A DNA stretch of 64,000 nt, taken from Mycobacterium paraseoulense. GTDB lineage: Bacteria > Actinomycetota > Actinomycetes > Mycobacteriales > Mycobacteriaceae. The notes under the pieces were generated by a model. That model was not told the origin of the DNA. It did not search any database and saw only the letters and a list, made by a program, of their open reading frames with translations. How positions within the stretch are numbered: position 1 is the first letter of the stretch; the number at the start of each line of letters is the position of its first letter. The stretch lies in contig NZ_AP022619.1 of assembly GCF_010731655.1 (NCBI RefSeq), positions 1,550,001-1,614,000 on the forward strand. The letters run 5' to 3'. Of this stretch, positions 1 to 9,667 are shown piece by piece. The position numbers were made by a program, and so were the translations under genes.

Positions 1-768
1 GGCACCGAATTGGCTCACATCACCGAGCGCATCGGCCAGAGCGTTGCGCTCGTCTTTGAGCACACCCAACGCGCCCGGGATGGTCTTGAGCGCCTTGTCG
101 ATCACCGGCTTCTGGTCGGCGAATTGACCGACCAGGTTGTTCAGGCTGTCCGTCGCCGCGATGATGTCGTCTTTTTGGTCGTTGAGATAGCGGACAAATT
201 TGTCGAGCTGGGTAAGCAGACTTCTCAGGTCCTGTTCGCGACCGGTAAAGGCGGTGCTCAATGCCTTGGTGATGTCCTGAACCTGGCCCAGGCCACCGCC
301 GTTAAGCACGAGGGACAGCGCGGCCAACGTGCGTTCGGTCGACGGATAGCTGCTAGCCGATGGCAGCGCAATCAGCGATCCATTTTTGAGCTTGCCCTGC
401 GGCGGGATGCCGGTGGGTGGCGCGAGTTCGAGGTGCACCGATCCCAGCAGGCTGGTCTGCCCGATCGTGGCAGTTGCGTTGGCGGGCAGGTCGACGTCAC
501 CGTCGATCGTCATGGTGACCAGCGCGTGCCAACCCTGAACCTCGATGTTGGTGACGGTGCCGACGGTGACATCGTTGACCCGTACCCGGGAATTCCGTTG
601 CAGGTTCTGGATATCGGGCATCTGGGCTTGAATCGTGTAACCGCCACCCTTGGTTCCGGGCAGCCGAAACGAGTTGGCACCGTGGAAGCCGCAGCCGGAG
701 AGCGCGGTCAGCGCCAGCGCGGCCAGCAGCCCCATGGCTGCGCGGCACAAATACTGCGGTCGGCTCAT
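1..768 (-). CDS. mceE: MceE-like lipoprotein of a mammalian-cell-entry (Mce) lipid transporter, partial
   Basis: This is the lipid-anchored subunit of the Mce substrate-binding complex (LprK/MceE type), which works at the cell envelope in lipid import. The visible N-terminus has a signal peptide ending in the lipobox LSGC, with the acylated Cys at about residue 26. An MCE/MlaD domain with the typical N-S-R-V-R-V-N-D-V-T-V-G-T-V pattern and the start of the helical region follow. The ATG at 768 overlaps the mceD stop as ATGA, so translation is probably coupled. Only 256 codons are present: the gene runs off the left edge, and mceF is expected beyond it. The family is certain; which numbered mce locus this is cannot be told from the sequence. 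Confidence 0.93.
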   Translation of the reverse strand, partial: MSRPQYLCRAAMGLLAALALTALSGCGFHGANSFRLPGTKGGGYTIQAQMPDIQNLQRNSRVRVNDVTVGTVTNIEVQGWHALVTMTIDGDVDLPANATATIGQTSLLGSVHLELAPPTGIPPQGKLKNGSLIALPSASSYPSTERTLAALSLVLNGGGLGQVQDITKALSTAFTGREQDLRSLLTQLDKFVRYLNDQKDDIIAATDSLNNLVGQFADQKPVIDKALKTIPGALGVLKDERNALADALGDVSQFGA

Positions 769-2105
769 TGTCCAGCTCCGGGCGGTGCCATCATTCCGCG
801 CAGGCCAGCGGCCGGATTGGTCGGCGGTTTCGCCGGCGCCTCCGCGGCCAGCGGCGGGGGGCCGGGCACCGGCGGCCCGTTGGCCGGTGGCTCGGGGTTT
901 GCCGGCGCGGGCGGCGACCCTGGTGGTGGCGGGGGAACGTAGTCGGGTCGCAGCCAGTCCTCGCTGTAGGTGACTTCGTTGGGACGCGCAGTTGCGCCGA
1001 CGAAGAGGTTTTCTCCCAGCGGCGGGAAGTTGTACTGACGGTTTTTGATGATCGGCGCCAGATACTGCACACACAGCTTGGCCGATTCCTTGGCGCCGCG
1101 GCGCGAGGCCGCCTCCACCGCCCCGCACAGGAACTGGATGATGTTGGCGAATTGATTGACCCCCAGGATGCCGGTCAGGGCTCCCTGTGCGGGTTGGTAG
1201 ATGTTCAGGAAGTTCCCGAAGGCGTTGGGGGCCACATGCAGAAGTTGCTTGATGTCGTCGAGGCTCTGGATCACCGCCTGCGACACCGACGCCAACTTGT
1301 CCGAGGCGGTGCCGAGGGCTTCCTTGTTGTCGGCCACAAAGCTGCGGACGTCGTCGGCTACGTCGTCGAGGTTGCGGACCGCGTTTCCGACCTCATTGGG
1401 GTCGTTGGCCAACAGGTTGGTCACCGCGGCGAGGTTCTGGTTCAGTTGCCGCAGCAAATCGCTGCTGTCGTGCAGTGCGGACACCAGGATCGACAGGTTT
1501 TTGAATGTGGAGAATAGGTCGTTGCTGTGGTCGCCGAGCGCCGAAATCGCCTGTGACAGTTTGACGATGGTGTTACGAATGTCGGGGCCCTGGCCGCGCA
1601 GGTTGTCGGCTGCGGTGTTGATGAATTCCCCCAGGGTGCTGGTCCCACCCGGTTCGGTGGGTTGCAATGTCTGGGTCAACCGTTCGAGCTGCGCACGAAA
1701 GTCGTCGTATTCCACCGGCACCGCGGTGCGGTCCTGCGGGATCACCGCCTGATTGGCCAGCACCGGCCCGCCGGCGTAGGCGGGCGTCAACTGGATGGAG
1801 CGCGGTGTCACCAACGACGGCGAAAGGATCACAGCTTTAGCGTCGGCCGGCACCTTGTACTTGTCGTCGTACCAGAAGGTGATCTTGACACGATCAGGCT
1901 GTGGTTCGATCTTCTCCACCTTGCCGACGCGCACGCCGAGGATAACGACGTCGTCGCCGTTGTAGAGGCCGGTGCTGTCCGCGAAGTAACCGGTGACATG
2001 TGTCCGGCCGACACCGCTAGCCGGCAGCACCACCGCGAGGACGCCGCCGACGAGCAACACCACCAGGGCGATTGCCAAGCCGATCTTGGCATGACGGGAA
2101 CTCAT
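765..2105 (-). CDS. mceD: MceD family protein
   Basis: A subunit of the hetero-hexameric Mce substrate tunnel (446 aa). One N-terminal membrane segment at about residues 8-28 is followed by an MCE domain at about 35-115, with the V-L-G-V-R-V-G-K-V-E signature. A long helical region comes next, then the MceD-typical block around ENLFVGATARPNEV at about residues 365-380, and a proline-rich tail. The start overlaps the mceC stop by 4 nt and the stop overlaps the mceE start by 4 nt, which is the usual coupled arrangement. Length and domain order match mycobacterial MceD proteins and nothing looks damaged. Confidence 0.95.
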   Translation of the reverse strand: MSSRHAKIGLAIALVVLLVGGVLAVVLPASGVGRTHVTGYFADSTGLYNGDDVVILGVRVGKVEKIEPQPDRVKITFWYDDKYKVPADAKAVILSPSLVTPRSIQLTPAYAGGPVLANQAVIPQDRTAVPVEYDDFRAQLERLTQTLQPTEPGGTSTLGEFINTAADNLRGQGPDIRNTIVKLSQAISALGDHSNDLFSTFKNLSILVSALHDSSDLLRQLNQNLAAVTNLLANDPNEVGNAVRNLDDVADDVRSFVADNKEALGTASDKLASVSQAVIQSLDDIKQLLHVAPNAFGNFLNIYQPAQGALTGILGVNQFANIIQFLCGAVEAASRRGAKESAKLCVQYLAPIIKNRQYNFPPLGENLFVGATARPNEVTYSEDWLRPDYVPPPPPGSPPAPANPEPPANGPPVPGPPPLAAEAPAKPPTNPAAGLRGMMAPPGAGQ

Positions 2106-3526
2106 CGCCCACCACCTTCAGTCTGTTGCGGAGTTCCCGGCGGAGTGTCGATCGGTCCCGGACCAGCTTGCACCGGAGGCTGGACCGGCGGTACTTGCCC
2201 GGGCGCGGGCTGCTCGACCGGCACGGACGACGGCGGGGCGGACTGGCCCTCGCCTGGACCTGCGAGAGCGGGCGGTCCCGGCGGCGGCCCACCAGGTGGC
2301 GGAGCGGGCGGCGGCTGCCGATAGGGGTAGCAGCCCGGGCCGGGCAACGCCACGCCCGGCACACCGCACGGATGGTCGTTCGGGTTTCCGGTGATCGCGT
2401 CCGGCAGGGTCCGCCGAGGCTCGCCACCCTGGCCGGTCCGCGGATACGGAAGCGGCAGCGGCGGTGTGCCGGGTTGGCCGGTCTGTGGGTCCGCCCGCTG
2501 GCTCGGGGGAAGGGTTGCCGGGTCGAGGCCGAGGTCGGAGAAGGCCGCGTCGATGAACGGCTGCATCCATTGGCCGGGCGGCAGGTTCGCGAGGTAGGCC
2601 TTGAAGAACGGTCCCGATCCCACGGCTTCACCCAGCCCCAAGGCGTACCTGTCTATACCTACGATCGCCTTCTGTACGCGCTCCTTGCGGTTGTCGACAA
2701 TTGTCAATACCCCGTTGAGCTTGTCCAACGCCGGCTTCAACGTCTCGCGGTGCTCTGCGATGAAACCCTTGATTTGCTGGGCCACTGCGGAAAGGTTGTT
2801 GGAGATCTGGTCGAGGGCGCTGCTTTGGCTTTTCAGTTGAACCAGCAGTGTGTTGGTGTCCGCGACCAGTTTGACCACTTCGTCGCTGCGTTCGGCCAGC
2901 ACCTTCGTCGCTTTGCTGGCGTTACTCAACAGGTTTCGCAACTGGGTGTCGCGCTCATCCAGTGTCTGGGAAAATCGTGCTACCCCTTGCACTGCGGCCT
3001 TCAAGTCAGGCGGGGTTTTGGAGAAGGTGTCGGACAGTACGGCGAGCGAGTTGGACAGTTGCTGCGTGTTCAACCCGCTAATCGTTGTGGCGAGATCCCC
3101 GAGGGCGTCAGGCAGTTGATAGGCGGGCGTGGTCCGGTCGAGGGGTATCGGCCCGCTCAGCTGCCCCTCTCCGCGCGAGGTCACGGCGAGGAGTTTGCTT
3201 CCGAGCACAGTCCTCAATTTGATTGCGGCCTCGGTGCGGTCCCCGAGGCGCACGTTGTCGGCGACGCTGAACTTGACCAGGACCCGCGGTCCGTCCAGCT
3301 CGACGCTGGACACCTGCCCGACCCGGAAACCGGATACCTGAACGCGGTCGCCGGGAACCAGGCCGCCGGCCTCGGCGAAGTATGCCGAATAGGTCTTACC
3401 CCGGTCGAAAAACGGCAACTTGTCGTAGTTCAGTGCCAGCAACATCAGAGCAAAGATGACCCCGAGGCCCACGGCGCCGATGAGAAGTGGATTGCGTTCA
3501 GAGAAGCGTTTCACCGCGGCGTGCAC
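2102..3526 (-). CDS. mceC: MceC family protein
   Basis: A Mce complex subunit (474 aa) with one N-terminal membrane segment (about residues 14-33), an MCE domain (about 40-120, containing VSGFRVGQVSSVEL) and a long alpha-helical region. The C-terminus is very proline/glycine-rich, as is usual for MceC. It overlaps the 3-prime end of mceB by 16 nt. The proline-rich tail explains the many long reading frames seen on the opposite strand here. Intact. Confidence 0.94.
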   Translation of the reverse strand: MHAAVKRFSERNPLLIGAVGLGVIFALMLLALNYDKLPFFDRGKTYSAYFAEAGGLVPGDRVQVSGFRVGQVSSVELDGPRVLVKFSVADNVRLGDRTEAAIKLRTVLGSKLLAVTSRGEGQLSGPIPLDRTTPAYQLPDALGDLATTISGLNTQQLSNSLAVLSDTFSKTPPDLKAAVQGVARFSQTLDERDTQLRNLLSNASKATKVLAERSDEVVKLVADTNTLLVQLKSQSSALDQISNNLSAVAQQIKGFIAEHRETLKPALDKLNGVLTIVDNRKERVQKAIVGIDRYALGLGEAVGSGPFFKAYLANLPPGQWMQPFIDAAFSDLGLDPATLPPSQRADPQTGQPGTPPLPLPYPRTGQGGEPRRTLPDAITGNPNDHPCGVPGVALPGPGCYPYRQPPPAPPPGGPPPGPPALAGPGEGQSAPPSSVPVEQPAPGQVPPVQPPVQAGPGPIDTPPGTPQQTEGGGR

Positions 3527-4539
3527 CTCCCGCTGGCCTGCGCGGCCATCTTGACGTAGATCGGCTGGCCGCCCTTTCCGTTGAGCTTGAGGAAGAGGTC
3601 GCAGATGTAGAAGCTGAAAAAGTCTCCGTACATGCCCTGCCTGTTGAGTACCTGCATCGCGTCGGGCCAGGTATTGAGGTAGTTGTCGAAGTAGTCGTGA
3701 TCGGCCAGCACGGTCGCCGCAGTTCGATCCGTCTCATTGACCACCTTTCGCAGCGGTGGGCGGGCCTGCGCGAGGAGATCGGCGATCGATCCGGCAGCGG
3801 CGTTGGCGTATGCCACCCCGTTGCTGATGTCTTGTTTGCGGGCTTTGAGGCCGTCCACGAGTTCGGCCAGGGAGTCGACCGCCTTGGCAAACTGTTTGCT
3901 TTGGCCGCTCAGTGAACCGAGCAGGGTGTTGAGATTGGTGATGACTTGACCGATCAGCTGGTCGCGGTCGGCCAGGGTGTTGGTCAGGGCGGCGGCCTCG
4001 GTGAGAAACGAGCCGATGGTGCCGCCCTGGCCCTGGAATGCGGCGATCAACTGACCGGTCAGCTTGTTGACCTGTTCTGGGTTGAGCGCCCGGAACAGCG
4101 GCCGGAAGCCGCCGATCAGCGCATCGAGATCGAGCGCCGGCTCCGTCTGCGCCAATGGGATAGTCTCACCTGGATGAAGCCGTTTGACACTTCCGGCCCC
4201 TTCTTCGAGCGCCATATATCTGCCGCCGATTAGGTCTGCGAAGCGGATCGCGGCCCTGCTGCCCTCGGTGAGCACCACCGAATCGGCAGCGGTGAACTCA
4301 ACGAGCACCGTGGAGTCTGGCTGGACCGTGATGTTTTCGACCTTGCCGACCTCGACACCGGCCACGCGGACGAAGTTTCCGCCCTCGAGGCCGGACACGT
4401 TGGCGAACACGGCCCGATAAGTTTTCTCGGGCTCGAAGCGCAACTGGGCGAAAATGGCGATCAGGACAAACGCGCCGAGCAGGCATACGACCAGGTAGAT
4501 GGCGAGGCGCCATAGAGCGCCTACCAAATTCTCTCGCAT
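3511..4539 (-). CDS. mceB: MceB family protein
   Basis: A Mce complex subunit of 342 aa. The start is placed at the ATG ending at 4539 because the product then begins MRENLVGALWRL with a membrane segment at about residues 10-30, as in other MceB proteins. The open frame reaches further upstream, but only as an out-of-frame reading of mceA. The MCE domain is at about residues 38-118 (VAGVEVGKVENI). The C-terminal Y-G-D-F-F-S-F-Y-I-C-D block is typical of MceB. Spacing to mceA is 32 nt, the only appreciable gap inside the operon. Confidence 0.94.
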   Translation of the reverse strand: MRENLVGALWRLAIYLVVCLLGAFVLIAIFAQLRFEPEKTYRAVFANVSGLEGGNFVRVAGVEVGKVENITVQPDSTVLVEFTAADSVVLTEGSRAAIRFADLIGGRYMALEEGAGSVKRLHPGETIPLAQTEPALDLDALIGGFRPLFRALNPEQVNKLTGQLIAAFQGQGGTIGSFLTEAAALTNTLADRDQLIGQVITNLNTLLGSLSGQSKQFAKAVDSLAELVDGLKARKQDISNGVAYANAAAGSIADLLAQARPPLRKVVNETDRTAATVLADHDYFDNYLNTWPDAMQVLNRQGMYGDFFSFYICDLFLKLNGKGGQPIYVKMAAQASGRCTPR

Positions 4540-4571
4540 CTCTGCCTTTCTCTGTCGCGTTGGGGCGGCGG

Positions 4572-6059
4572 TCAGGGACCTGGGACGTCGGGTGGCGCTA
4601 GCACCGGTGCGCACACTTGGTTGAGGACACCGCAGGTTGCCTGAGGTCCGGATGGCACCGGCGGCACGAACGGTTCCGACCCCGGCGGCGGAGGGCCGGG
4701 CTCTTGCGGCCTGCCCGCCGGTGGCGCTGGCGGCAAACCCGGATAGAGCGGCGTTCCGTCCGGGGCGTACTGCGGGGCACCGTAGGGTCCAGGGCCCTGG
4801 TATCCGGCCGTTCCAGGGACCGGGCCGGGCGCCGGTCCCCCTGGGTGACGAATGCTGGGGGGCAGCGGTATTCCGCGGGTCACGGGGAAGTAGTCGACAT
4901 ACCCGGGGAAACCGATGCCGGGGTTGGGCCGAATGTCCAGCCCGGTGCCGTACCCGGTGTTGGTGACCAGGTAGCGCTGCGGCCAGTTCTTGGCGACGTC
5001 GGGCAACGATCCACAGCCGGGCTGGCCGCCCGGGCCACCCTTCGCGCCGGTGATTGGGAGGTTGTCGGGGTATCGGTAGGTGTCGTCCCCGAAGAGCAGA
5101 CCGGCGTCCAAGATCACCGAATATCCGTTGGCTCCGCCGGCCGCGTCGGTGAAGCCGTACTCGTCGAGCACGGCTTTGGCGCCGACGATCGTGCACGTCA
5201 GTTCAGGGTTGTATTTCATCAGCAGACGCGTGGTGGACTCGAGCAGATTGAAGCCGTGCACCAAGTTGTCCTTATTCGGGCCGATCAAGTTGACGCCAGC
5301 CCGGGAAATCCCGCTGACGTTGAGCAGCAACGAGTCAATTTGCTTGGCCTGGTTGGTGATCGTGGCGCTTGTCGTGCTGGCGGCGTCCAGCACCGCCACG
5401 ATGTCGTGCGCCGCTGCGCTGTAGGTGTCGCTGAATCCTTGGAGAGCGCGGTAGTCGGCTCGGATCGTCTCGCTGCGGGGATTGATAGCCATCAATACCT
5501 CGTTGGCGTCCGTGGTGGCCTCGCCGATAGCTTCGCCGTTGCCGCGAAATCCGTCGGCCACCGCGGTGAGCACCGCGTTCAATTTGGGTACGTCGATTTG
5601 GTTCAGCACCCCGACGAGGTTCTGGAAGACCGTGTTGACTTCGACGCTGACGTTGTCCGATTTGACTACCGCTCCGGCCGACAACCGTTTCGGGCTCGGA
5701 TTCGGGGGAGCAAACAGGTCAACGTACTTGGCGCCGAATGCCGTGGTGGCGGTGATCTTAGCCCCGACGTTGGCCGGGATGTACTTGAGCTGCTCTGGGT
5801 ACAGTTCCAGTCGAAGCTTCACCGGATTGCCCGGCTCAATCGACGCGACCCGGCCGACCTGCACACCACGCAACTTGACCGCCGCGCCGGGGTCCATCAT
5901 CAGACCAGCACGGTCCGACGCCAGGGTCACCTGGGCGTACGGCCTGAGGTCTCTGTGAAACGCCGCTATCGTCAGCACGGTCGATCCGACGATCAAGCCG
6001 AGGAGGATAAAGGTCCAGATTGCCGGGTGCAGGCCCGCTTCGCGGCGTTTCGTTGGCAT
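4572..6059 (-). CDS. mceA: MceA family protein
   Basis: The first Mce subunit of the operon (495 aa). The order is a membrane segment at about residues 14-34, an MCE domain at about 38-115 (V-K-L-R-G-V-Q-V-G-R-V), a helical region, and a long proline/glycine-rich C-terminus with several cysteines near the end. It starts 5 nt after yrbEB, so it is co-transcribed with the permease genes. Family knowledge: MceA-F form the periplasmic tunnel that delivers lipids to the YrbE permease. Mce4 imports sterols and Mce1 fatty or mycolic acids; the substrate of this copy is not evident. Confidence 0.94.
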   Translation of the reverse strand: MPTKRREAGLHPAIWTFILLGLIVGSTVLTIAAFHRDLRPYAQVTLASDRAGLMMDPGAAVKLRGVQVGRVASIEPGNPVKLRLELYPEQLKYIPANVGAKITATTAFGAKYVDLFAPPNPSPKRLSAGAVVKSDNVSVEVNTVFQNLVGVLNQIDVPKLNAVLTAVADGFRGNGEAIGEATTDANEVLMAINPRSETIRADYRALQGFSDTYSAAAHDIVAVLDAASTTSATITNQAKQIDSLLLNVSGISRAGVNLIGPNKDNLVHGFNLLESTTRLLMKYNPELTCTIVGAKAVLDEYGFTDAAGGANGYSVILDAGLLFGDDTYRYPDNLPITGAKGGPGGQPGCGSLPDVAKNWPQRYLVTNTGYGTGLDIRPNPGIGFPGYVDYFPVTRGIPLPPSIRHPGGPAPGPVPGTAGYQGPGPYGAPQYAPDGTPLYPGLPPAPPAGRPQEPGPPPPGSEPFVPPVPSGPQATCGVLNQVCAPVLAPPDVPGP

Positions 6060-6064
6060 GATCG

Positions 6065-6919
6065 CTACCCGGACAGGTGGAAGTTGCCCGATGCCCCGTA
6101 GGCGGCGAGCGCGACCGCCAGCGTCACCGCCGTCGCCACGACCAGCGAAGCGCGCACCGCACGACCGACCGCCTCACCGACGCCGGCAGGTCCGCCCGTG
6201 GCATTGAATCCGTAATAGGTGTGCACCAGCATTACCGCTGTTCCCGAGGCGATGACTTGCAGCAATGACCAAATCAAGTCGAGTGGCTGCAGGTACGTGT
6301 GGAAGTAGTGCTCGTAGACACCTGGCGCCTGCCCGTAACCGAAGACGATGAGGCTCCAGGTCGCAAAATATGCCGCCAGCGACGCCATACACCACAGCGG
6401 AACCACAACCAGCACACCGGCAACCACCCGGGTGGAGACCAGGTAGCTGATGGTTCGAATGCCCATCACCTCCAGCGCGTCGATCTCTTCATTGATCCGC
6501 ATCGCGCCCAACTGCGCGGTGGCACCGGCGCCGATGGTTGCCGCCAGGCCGACGTCGGAGATGAGCGGCGATCCGATACGCGTGTTGATGAAGGCCGACG
6601 CGAAGCCGCTCAACGCCTGCACACCGACATCAGACAACGATCGGAACAGCTGGATGCCGACAAGTCCACCGACGCTCATCGTTAACGTCGTGACGATGAC
6701 CACCGTGCCGCCGATAATGGCCAGCGCCCCGACGCCAAGACTCATGCTGGCGATCAGGCGCAGCGTCTCAACTTTGTAGCGGACCACTGCTTCCCACGTC
6801 GAGCCCAAGGCCCTGACGTAGAACGCGGTCTGGCTTCCAATCCGATTCCACCCGTCGACAAAGCCGCGCACGCGGTTGGTCAGCCGTGGCGCCCGTGCGG
6901 CGGCTGGCGCGGCGCTCAC
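6065..6919 (-). CDS. yrbEB: YrbEB: MlaE-type permease of the Mce ABC importer
   Basis: An integral membrane permease (284 aa) of the MlaE/YrbE family with five to six membrane segments. It carries the coupling motif NEEIDALEVMGI (about residues 135-147), matching the conserved E-E-x-D-A-L-x-x-M-G element that meets the Mkl ATPase. The start is a GTG at 6919, overlapping the yrbEA stop as GTGA. It pairs with YrbEA to make the permease dimer; no ATPase is encoded here, as expected because Mkl is usually encoded elsewhere. Confidence 0.95.
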   Translation of the reverse strand: MSAAPAAARAPRLTNRVRGFVDGWNRIGSQTAFYVRALGSTWEAVVRYKVETLRLIASMSLGVGALAIIGGTVVIVTTLTMSVGGLVGIQLFRSLSDVGVQALSGFASAFINTRIGSPLISDVGLAATIGAGATAQLGAMRINEEIDALEVMGIRTISYLVSTRVVAGVLVVVPLWCMASLAAYFATWSLIVFGYGQAPGVYEHYFHTYLQPLDLIWSLLQVIASGTAVMLVHTYYGFNATGGPAGVGEAVGRAVRASLVVATAVTLAVALAAYGASGNFHLSG

Positions 6920-7761
6920 ATTGTCGCCTTCGTCGTGATCGCGGTCAGCACCACGTTAATCACAAACAACGCCATGAACGTGTACACCACGGTTTCGTTT
7001 ACTGCGTTGCCGACGCCTTGGGGACCGCCGCCAACGGTCACGCCCTTGTAACACGCGATGAGGCCAGCCACCAGACCGAACAGCATCGCTTTGGCGAAGG
7101 CTATGACCGTTTCTGTAAGTCCGACGAGCAACGTGAGGCTCGCCGCGAAGGCACCAGGATTGACATTTTGGAAGTAGACCGAGAAAAAATAGTCGGTAAC
7201 CAAGCCGACGGTGGTGATGATCGAGTTCAGTAACATCCCGTTGAGCCCGAGCGCCAGTACCCGGGGCACCAGCAGTCGCTGGATCGGGTCGATTCCCATC
7301 ACGCGCATGGCGTCAAGTTCTTCGCGGATCGTGCGAGCACCCAGATCGGCGCACATTGCTGTGGCGCCGGTACCGGCGACTACGAGCACCGCCGCGATGG
7401 GCCCGATGTAGACGACGCTAGCTAGCGCGGCGCCGGTGCCGGATGCATCGGCGCCCCCGATCTCGACCAGCAAGACGTTGATGATGAATATCGGCAGCGC
7501 GCTGAGCGGGACCGCCAAGAAGATGGCCGGGAAGATCGAGACCCGAGCCACAAACCAGGTCTGGTGGATGAACTCTCGCCAGGCAAACGGCGGGCGCACC
7601 GTCTGCATCAGGATGTCGAGCGACAATGCGAAAAAGGCGCCCACCTCGCGCAGGGGCTTCTGGTAAGCGCCCGACGTCGGACGAGCGCCACCTGGGGAGG
7701 CCAAAGTAGGCGGCGGCGCGCTCGTGGGGACCGGAGCAGGTTCGACGTCCATCGCAACCAC
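6916..7761 (-). CDS. yrbEA: YrbEA: MlaE-type permease of the Mce ABC importer
   Basis: An integral membrane permease of 281 aa with the coupling motif REELDAMRVMGIDP. The GTG at 7761 is chosen because a good ribosome binding site (GGAGAGG) lies 7 nt upstream. An ATG three codons later at 7752 is an alternative, and the longer frame to 7833 has no such site. The N-terminal 40 residues are proline/alanine-rich and probably cytoplasmic. This is the first gene of the mce operon, so the operon promoter should lie in the AT-rich stretch above 7762. Confidence 0.95.
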   Translation of the reverse strand: MVAMDVEPAPVPTSAPPPTLASPGGARPTSGAYQKPLREVGAFFALSLDILMQTVRPPFAWREFIHQTWFVARVSIFPAIFLAVPLSALPIFIINVLLVEIGGADASGTGAALASVVYIGPIAAVLVVAGTGATAMCADLGARTIREELDAMRVMGIDPIQRLLVPRVLALGLNGMLLNSIITTVGLVTDYFFSVYFQNVNPGAFAASLTLLVGLTETVIAFAKAMLFGLVAGLIACYKGVTVGGGPQGVGNAVNETVVYTFMALFVINVVLTAITTKATM

Positions 7762-9014
7762 TAGCGCGCCTCTCCGGAGCTGGTCGCAGTTGTCATTAGA
7801 CCTATGAATCCTCCCTGCAGCGGTTAAAGACAATCCGCCGTCTTACCTTGGTGTGATGGGCAGCACAGGGACCGTACACCACGATCTTCACGAAAAGCAA
7901 CATATGCTCTTTCGGCCGCGATATTCGAGATCTCGCAGAAAATCTCTTGGCGATCATGCGACATCTGTGCAACTACCATATATTTGCTGCAACGTCCGAC
8001 AAAATTGGTCCGATTGTCGCAATCATCCACCGGTTGGGCCTCCCACCGCCCGTCCCGCCTGGAGGTCCACAGCTCCCGCGAGAGCGTGTCGACCTGTCAC
8101 AATCCCTGTGGCAGCACGGGGCTGGTTCTAGTCCAACCCTGTTCTGGGCGGCTGGATTGGAGCGGCGTGTGACCACGATGAAACCCCACTGTCATATTCA
8201 ATCATTTGCTGAGGTCAGTTATATCCCTTAATAATCCATCCATTCTCAATGGTAGTCAAAACTTTCCTCATTTGCGGAATCGATCTCCCGGGAGCTGACG
8301 GCAGTGATTACCAGCACACCGGAGGACAATAAATTTCATGTGGCATGATGAGCACATCTATAGCTTTTCTTTGACATCCGCATATAGGCAACGGCGATAA
8401 GGAATTCACAACAGAAATCACGCAAACCAGTGATGGCGCATGGCGCCGCCTTGCATCCAGCGAGCCGATCAGGCAGCGCCCGTACGGGTACGACCGGACG
8501 GGCCAGGCAGGCCGCGGATCCGGTAGCGAGTCGGCGGCAACTGACCTATGTAAACGCGCTGCCGGCGCCAGGACCAGCGCTTATCGGTGGCGCCAAGCGA
8601 GCGAATCTAATGTCGGCCGGTGCGGCCCCGACGCCTGCAAGCGCCACGCCAAATCAATAAACCGTGTCAACTACTGGCCAACATCCCGCTTGGCAGACGG
8701 TCGCCGCCAACAGGTAGCCGGTCAGCCCGACTCGGCTTTACGGCACCGAGGGTCGACGCAAAACATGCGAACGAAAGCAGTCGCTAACGCACCCTCATTC
8801 GGCTAAACATATATCTATATATCGAGTTAATTGACTCGTGGCTTTAACGCGTTGCTGAGCGGTCTGTTCGCATGAGTCGAGCGGTGGACCGCAGTGGCTT
8901 ACGGTTGTACTCGACGGTTGCTGCCCAGTTAACCCGTTCGGATCCAATGTCGATGGTGCGGGCTTGTGGGGTCGTCGGGTCGCTGGCGTGGCTGGCAGGC
9001 CATACTCTGCTGTT
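7762..9014. other. 1.25-kb intergenic region between the mce operon and a divergent TetR gene
   Basis: No credible gene was found. Roughly 7830-8420 is clearly more AT-rich than its surroundings and is the likely place for the mce promoter and operators. A second AT-rich patch lies at 8805-8832, with the direct repeat ATATATCTATATATC just upstream of the TetR gene. The small open frames here (for example at 8430-8660) have no ribosome binding site, no family resemblance and ordinary random composition. Confidence 0.5.
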
Positions 9015-9644
9015 GTGGCCGCTCAGCCAAACCAACACCGGGTGAGTTCGTGGGCCGCCGACTCCCCCGCCGATGAGGACGAAGCACGCGAACGGTTGCT
9101 GGCCGCAGCCGATGCTTGTTACGCGGAGAAGGGGCCCGTGCACACCCGTATGGGCGATATTGCCCGGCGTGCGCATGTGCACCGGTCGACGGTCTACTAC
9201 TACTTCCCGAGCAAGGACGCACTGTTAGCGGCGTCCTTTCTGCGGGTGCTTGCTGCCACTGCGGCCGCCGTTGAAAAGTGCTGGCAGACTGATGAGCCAT
9301 TTCTGGATCAGCTGGTCGTTGCATGCCTTCGTGGCATCGAAGTCGCCCGGAGCTCACCGATCCTGCGGTCGCTGGTCGAGGACCACCAAGCCGTCGGGGC
9401 TGCCTACCATGCTGCCGAAGGCTCCGAGTTGTGGCGGGCCACACTCGCCGACGCGCTCGTGCGTCGACTGGAAGTCGCTGCAGCCGCCGGCGCAATTCGT
9501 CGAGATCTTCCGGCCGACACCTTGGCACGCTGGATTGTCCGGGTCAATTTCAGCCTCGTCGGTGAACCCGCCACGACTGCTGACGGGGGTAACGAGGGTG
9601 TGCTGCGAAACCTTCTGATCGCCTCGTTGAGTCCGCGGCCTTAG
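9015..9644 (+). CDS. TetR/AcrR family transcriptional regulator
   Basis: A one-component repressor type (about 209 aa). The N-terminal helix-turn-helix is visible as MGDIARRAHVHRSTVYYYFP at about residues 42-61, followed by the K-D-A-L segment. The rest is a helical ligand-binding domain. The GTG at 9015 is preferred, but an in-frame start at 8964 would add 17 residues. It is divergent from the mce operon across the AT-rich region and so is a candidate regulator of it; that role is inference. Confidence 0.85.
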   Translation: MAAQPNQHRVSSWAADSPADEDEARERLLAAADACYAEKGPVHTRMGDIARRAHVHRSTVYYYFPSKDALLAASFLRVLAATAAAVEKCWQTDEPFLDQLVVACLRGIEVARSSPILRSLVEDHQAVGAAYHAAEGSELWRATLADALVRRLEVAAAAGAIRRDLPADTLARWIVRVNFSLVGEPATTADGGNEGVLRNLLIASLSPRP

Positions 9645-9667
9645 CCCGATCTGCGACATCAATTCAC

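Noticed and set aside
10..942. Long plus-strand open frames across the mce region (also about 768-1517, 1662-2324, 2072-3559, 4617-6101)
   Set aside because: They lie opposite clear mce genes and reflect high G+C at codon positions; none has a family motif.
4540..5196. Upstream extension of the mceB open frame
   Set aside because: It is an out-of-frame reading of the mceA proline-rich end; MceB proteins begin at the ATG ending at 4539.
8430..8660. 76-codon open frame in the mce-TetR intergenic region
   Set aside because: No ribosome binding site, no motif, and composition like random G+C-rich DNA.
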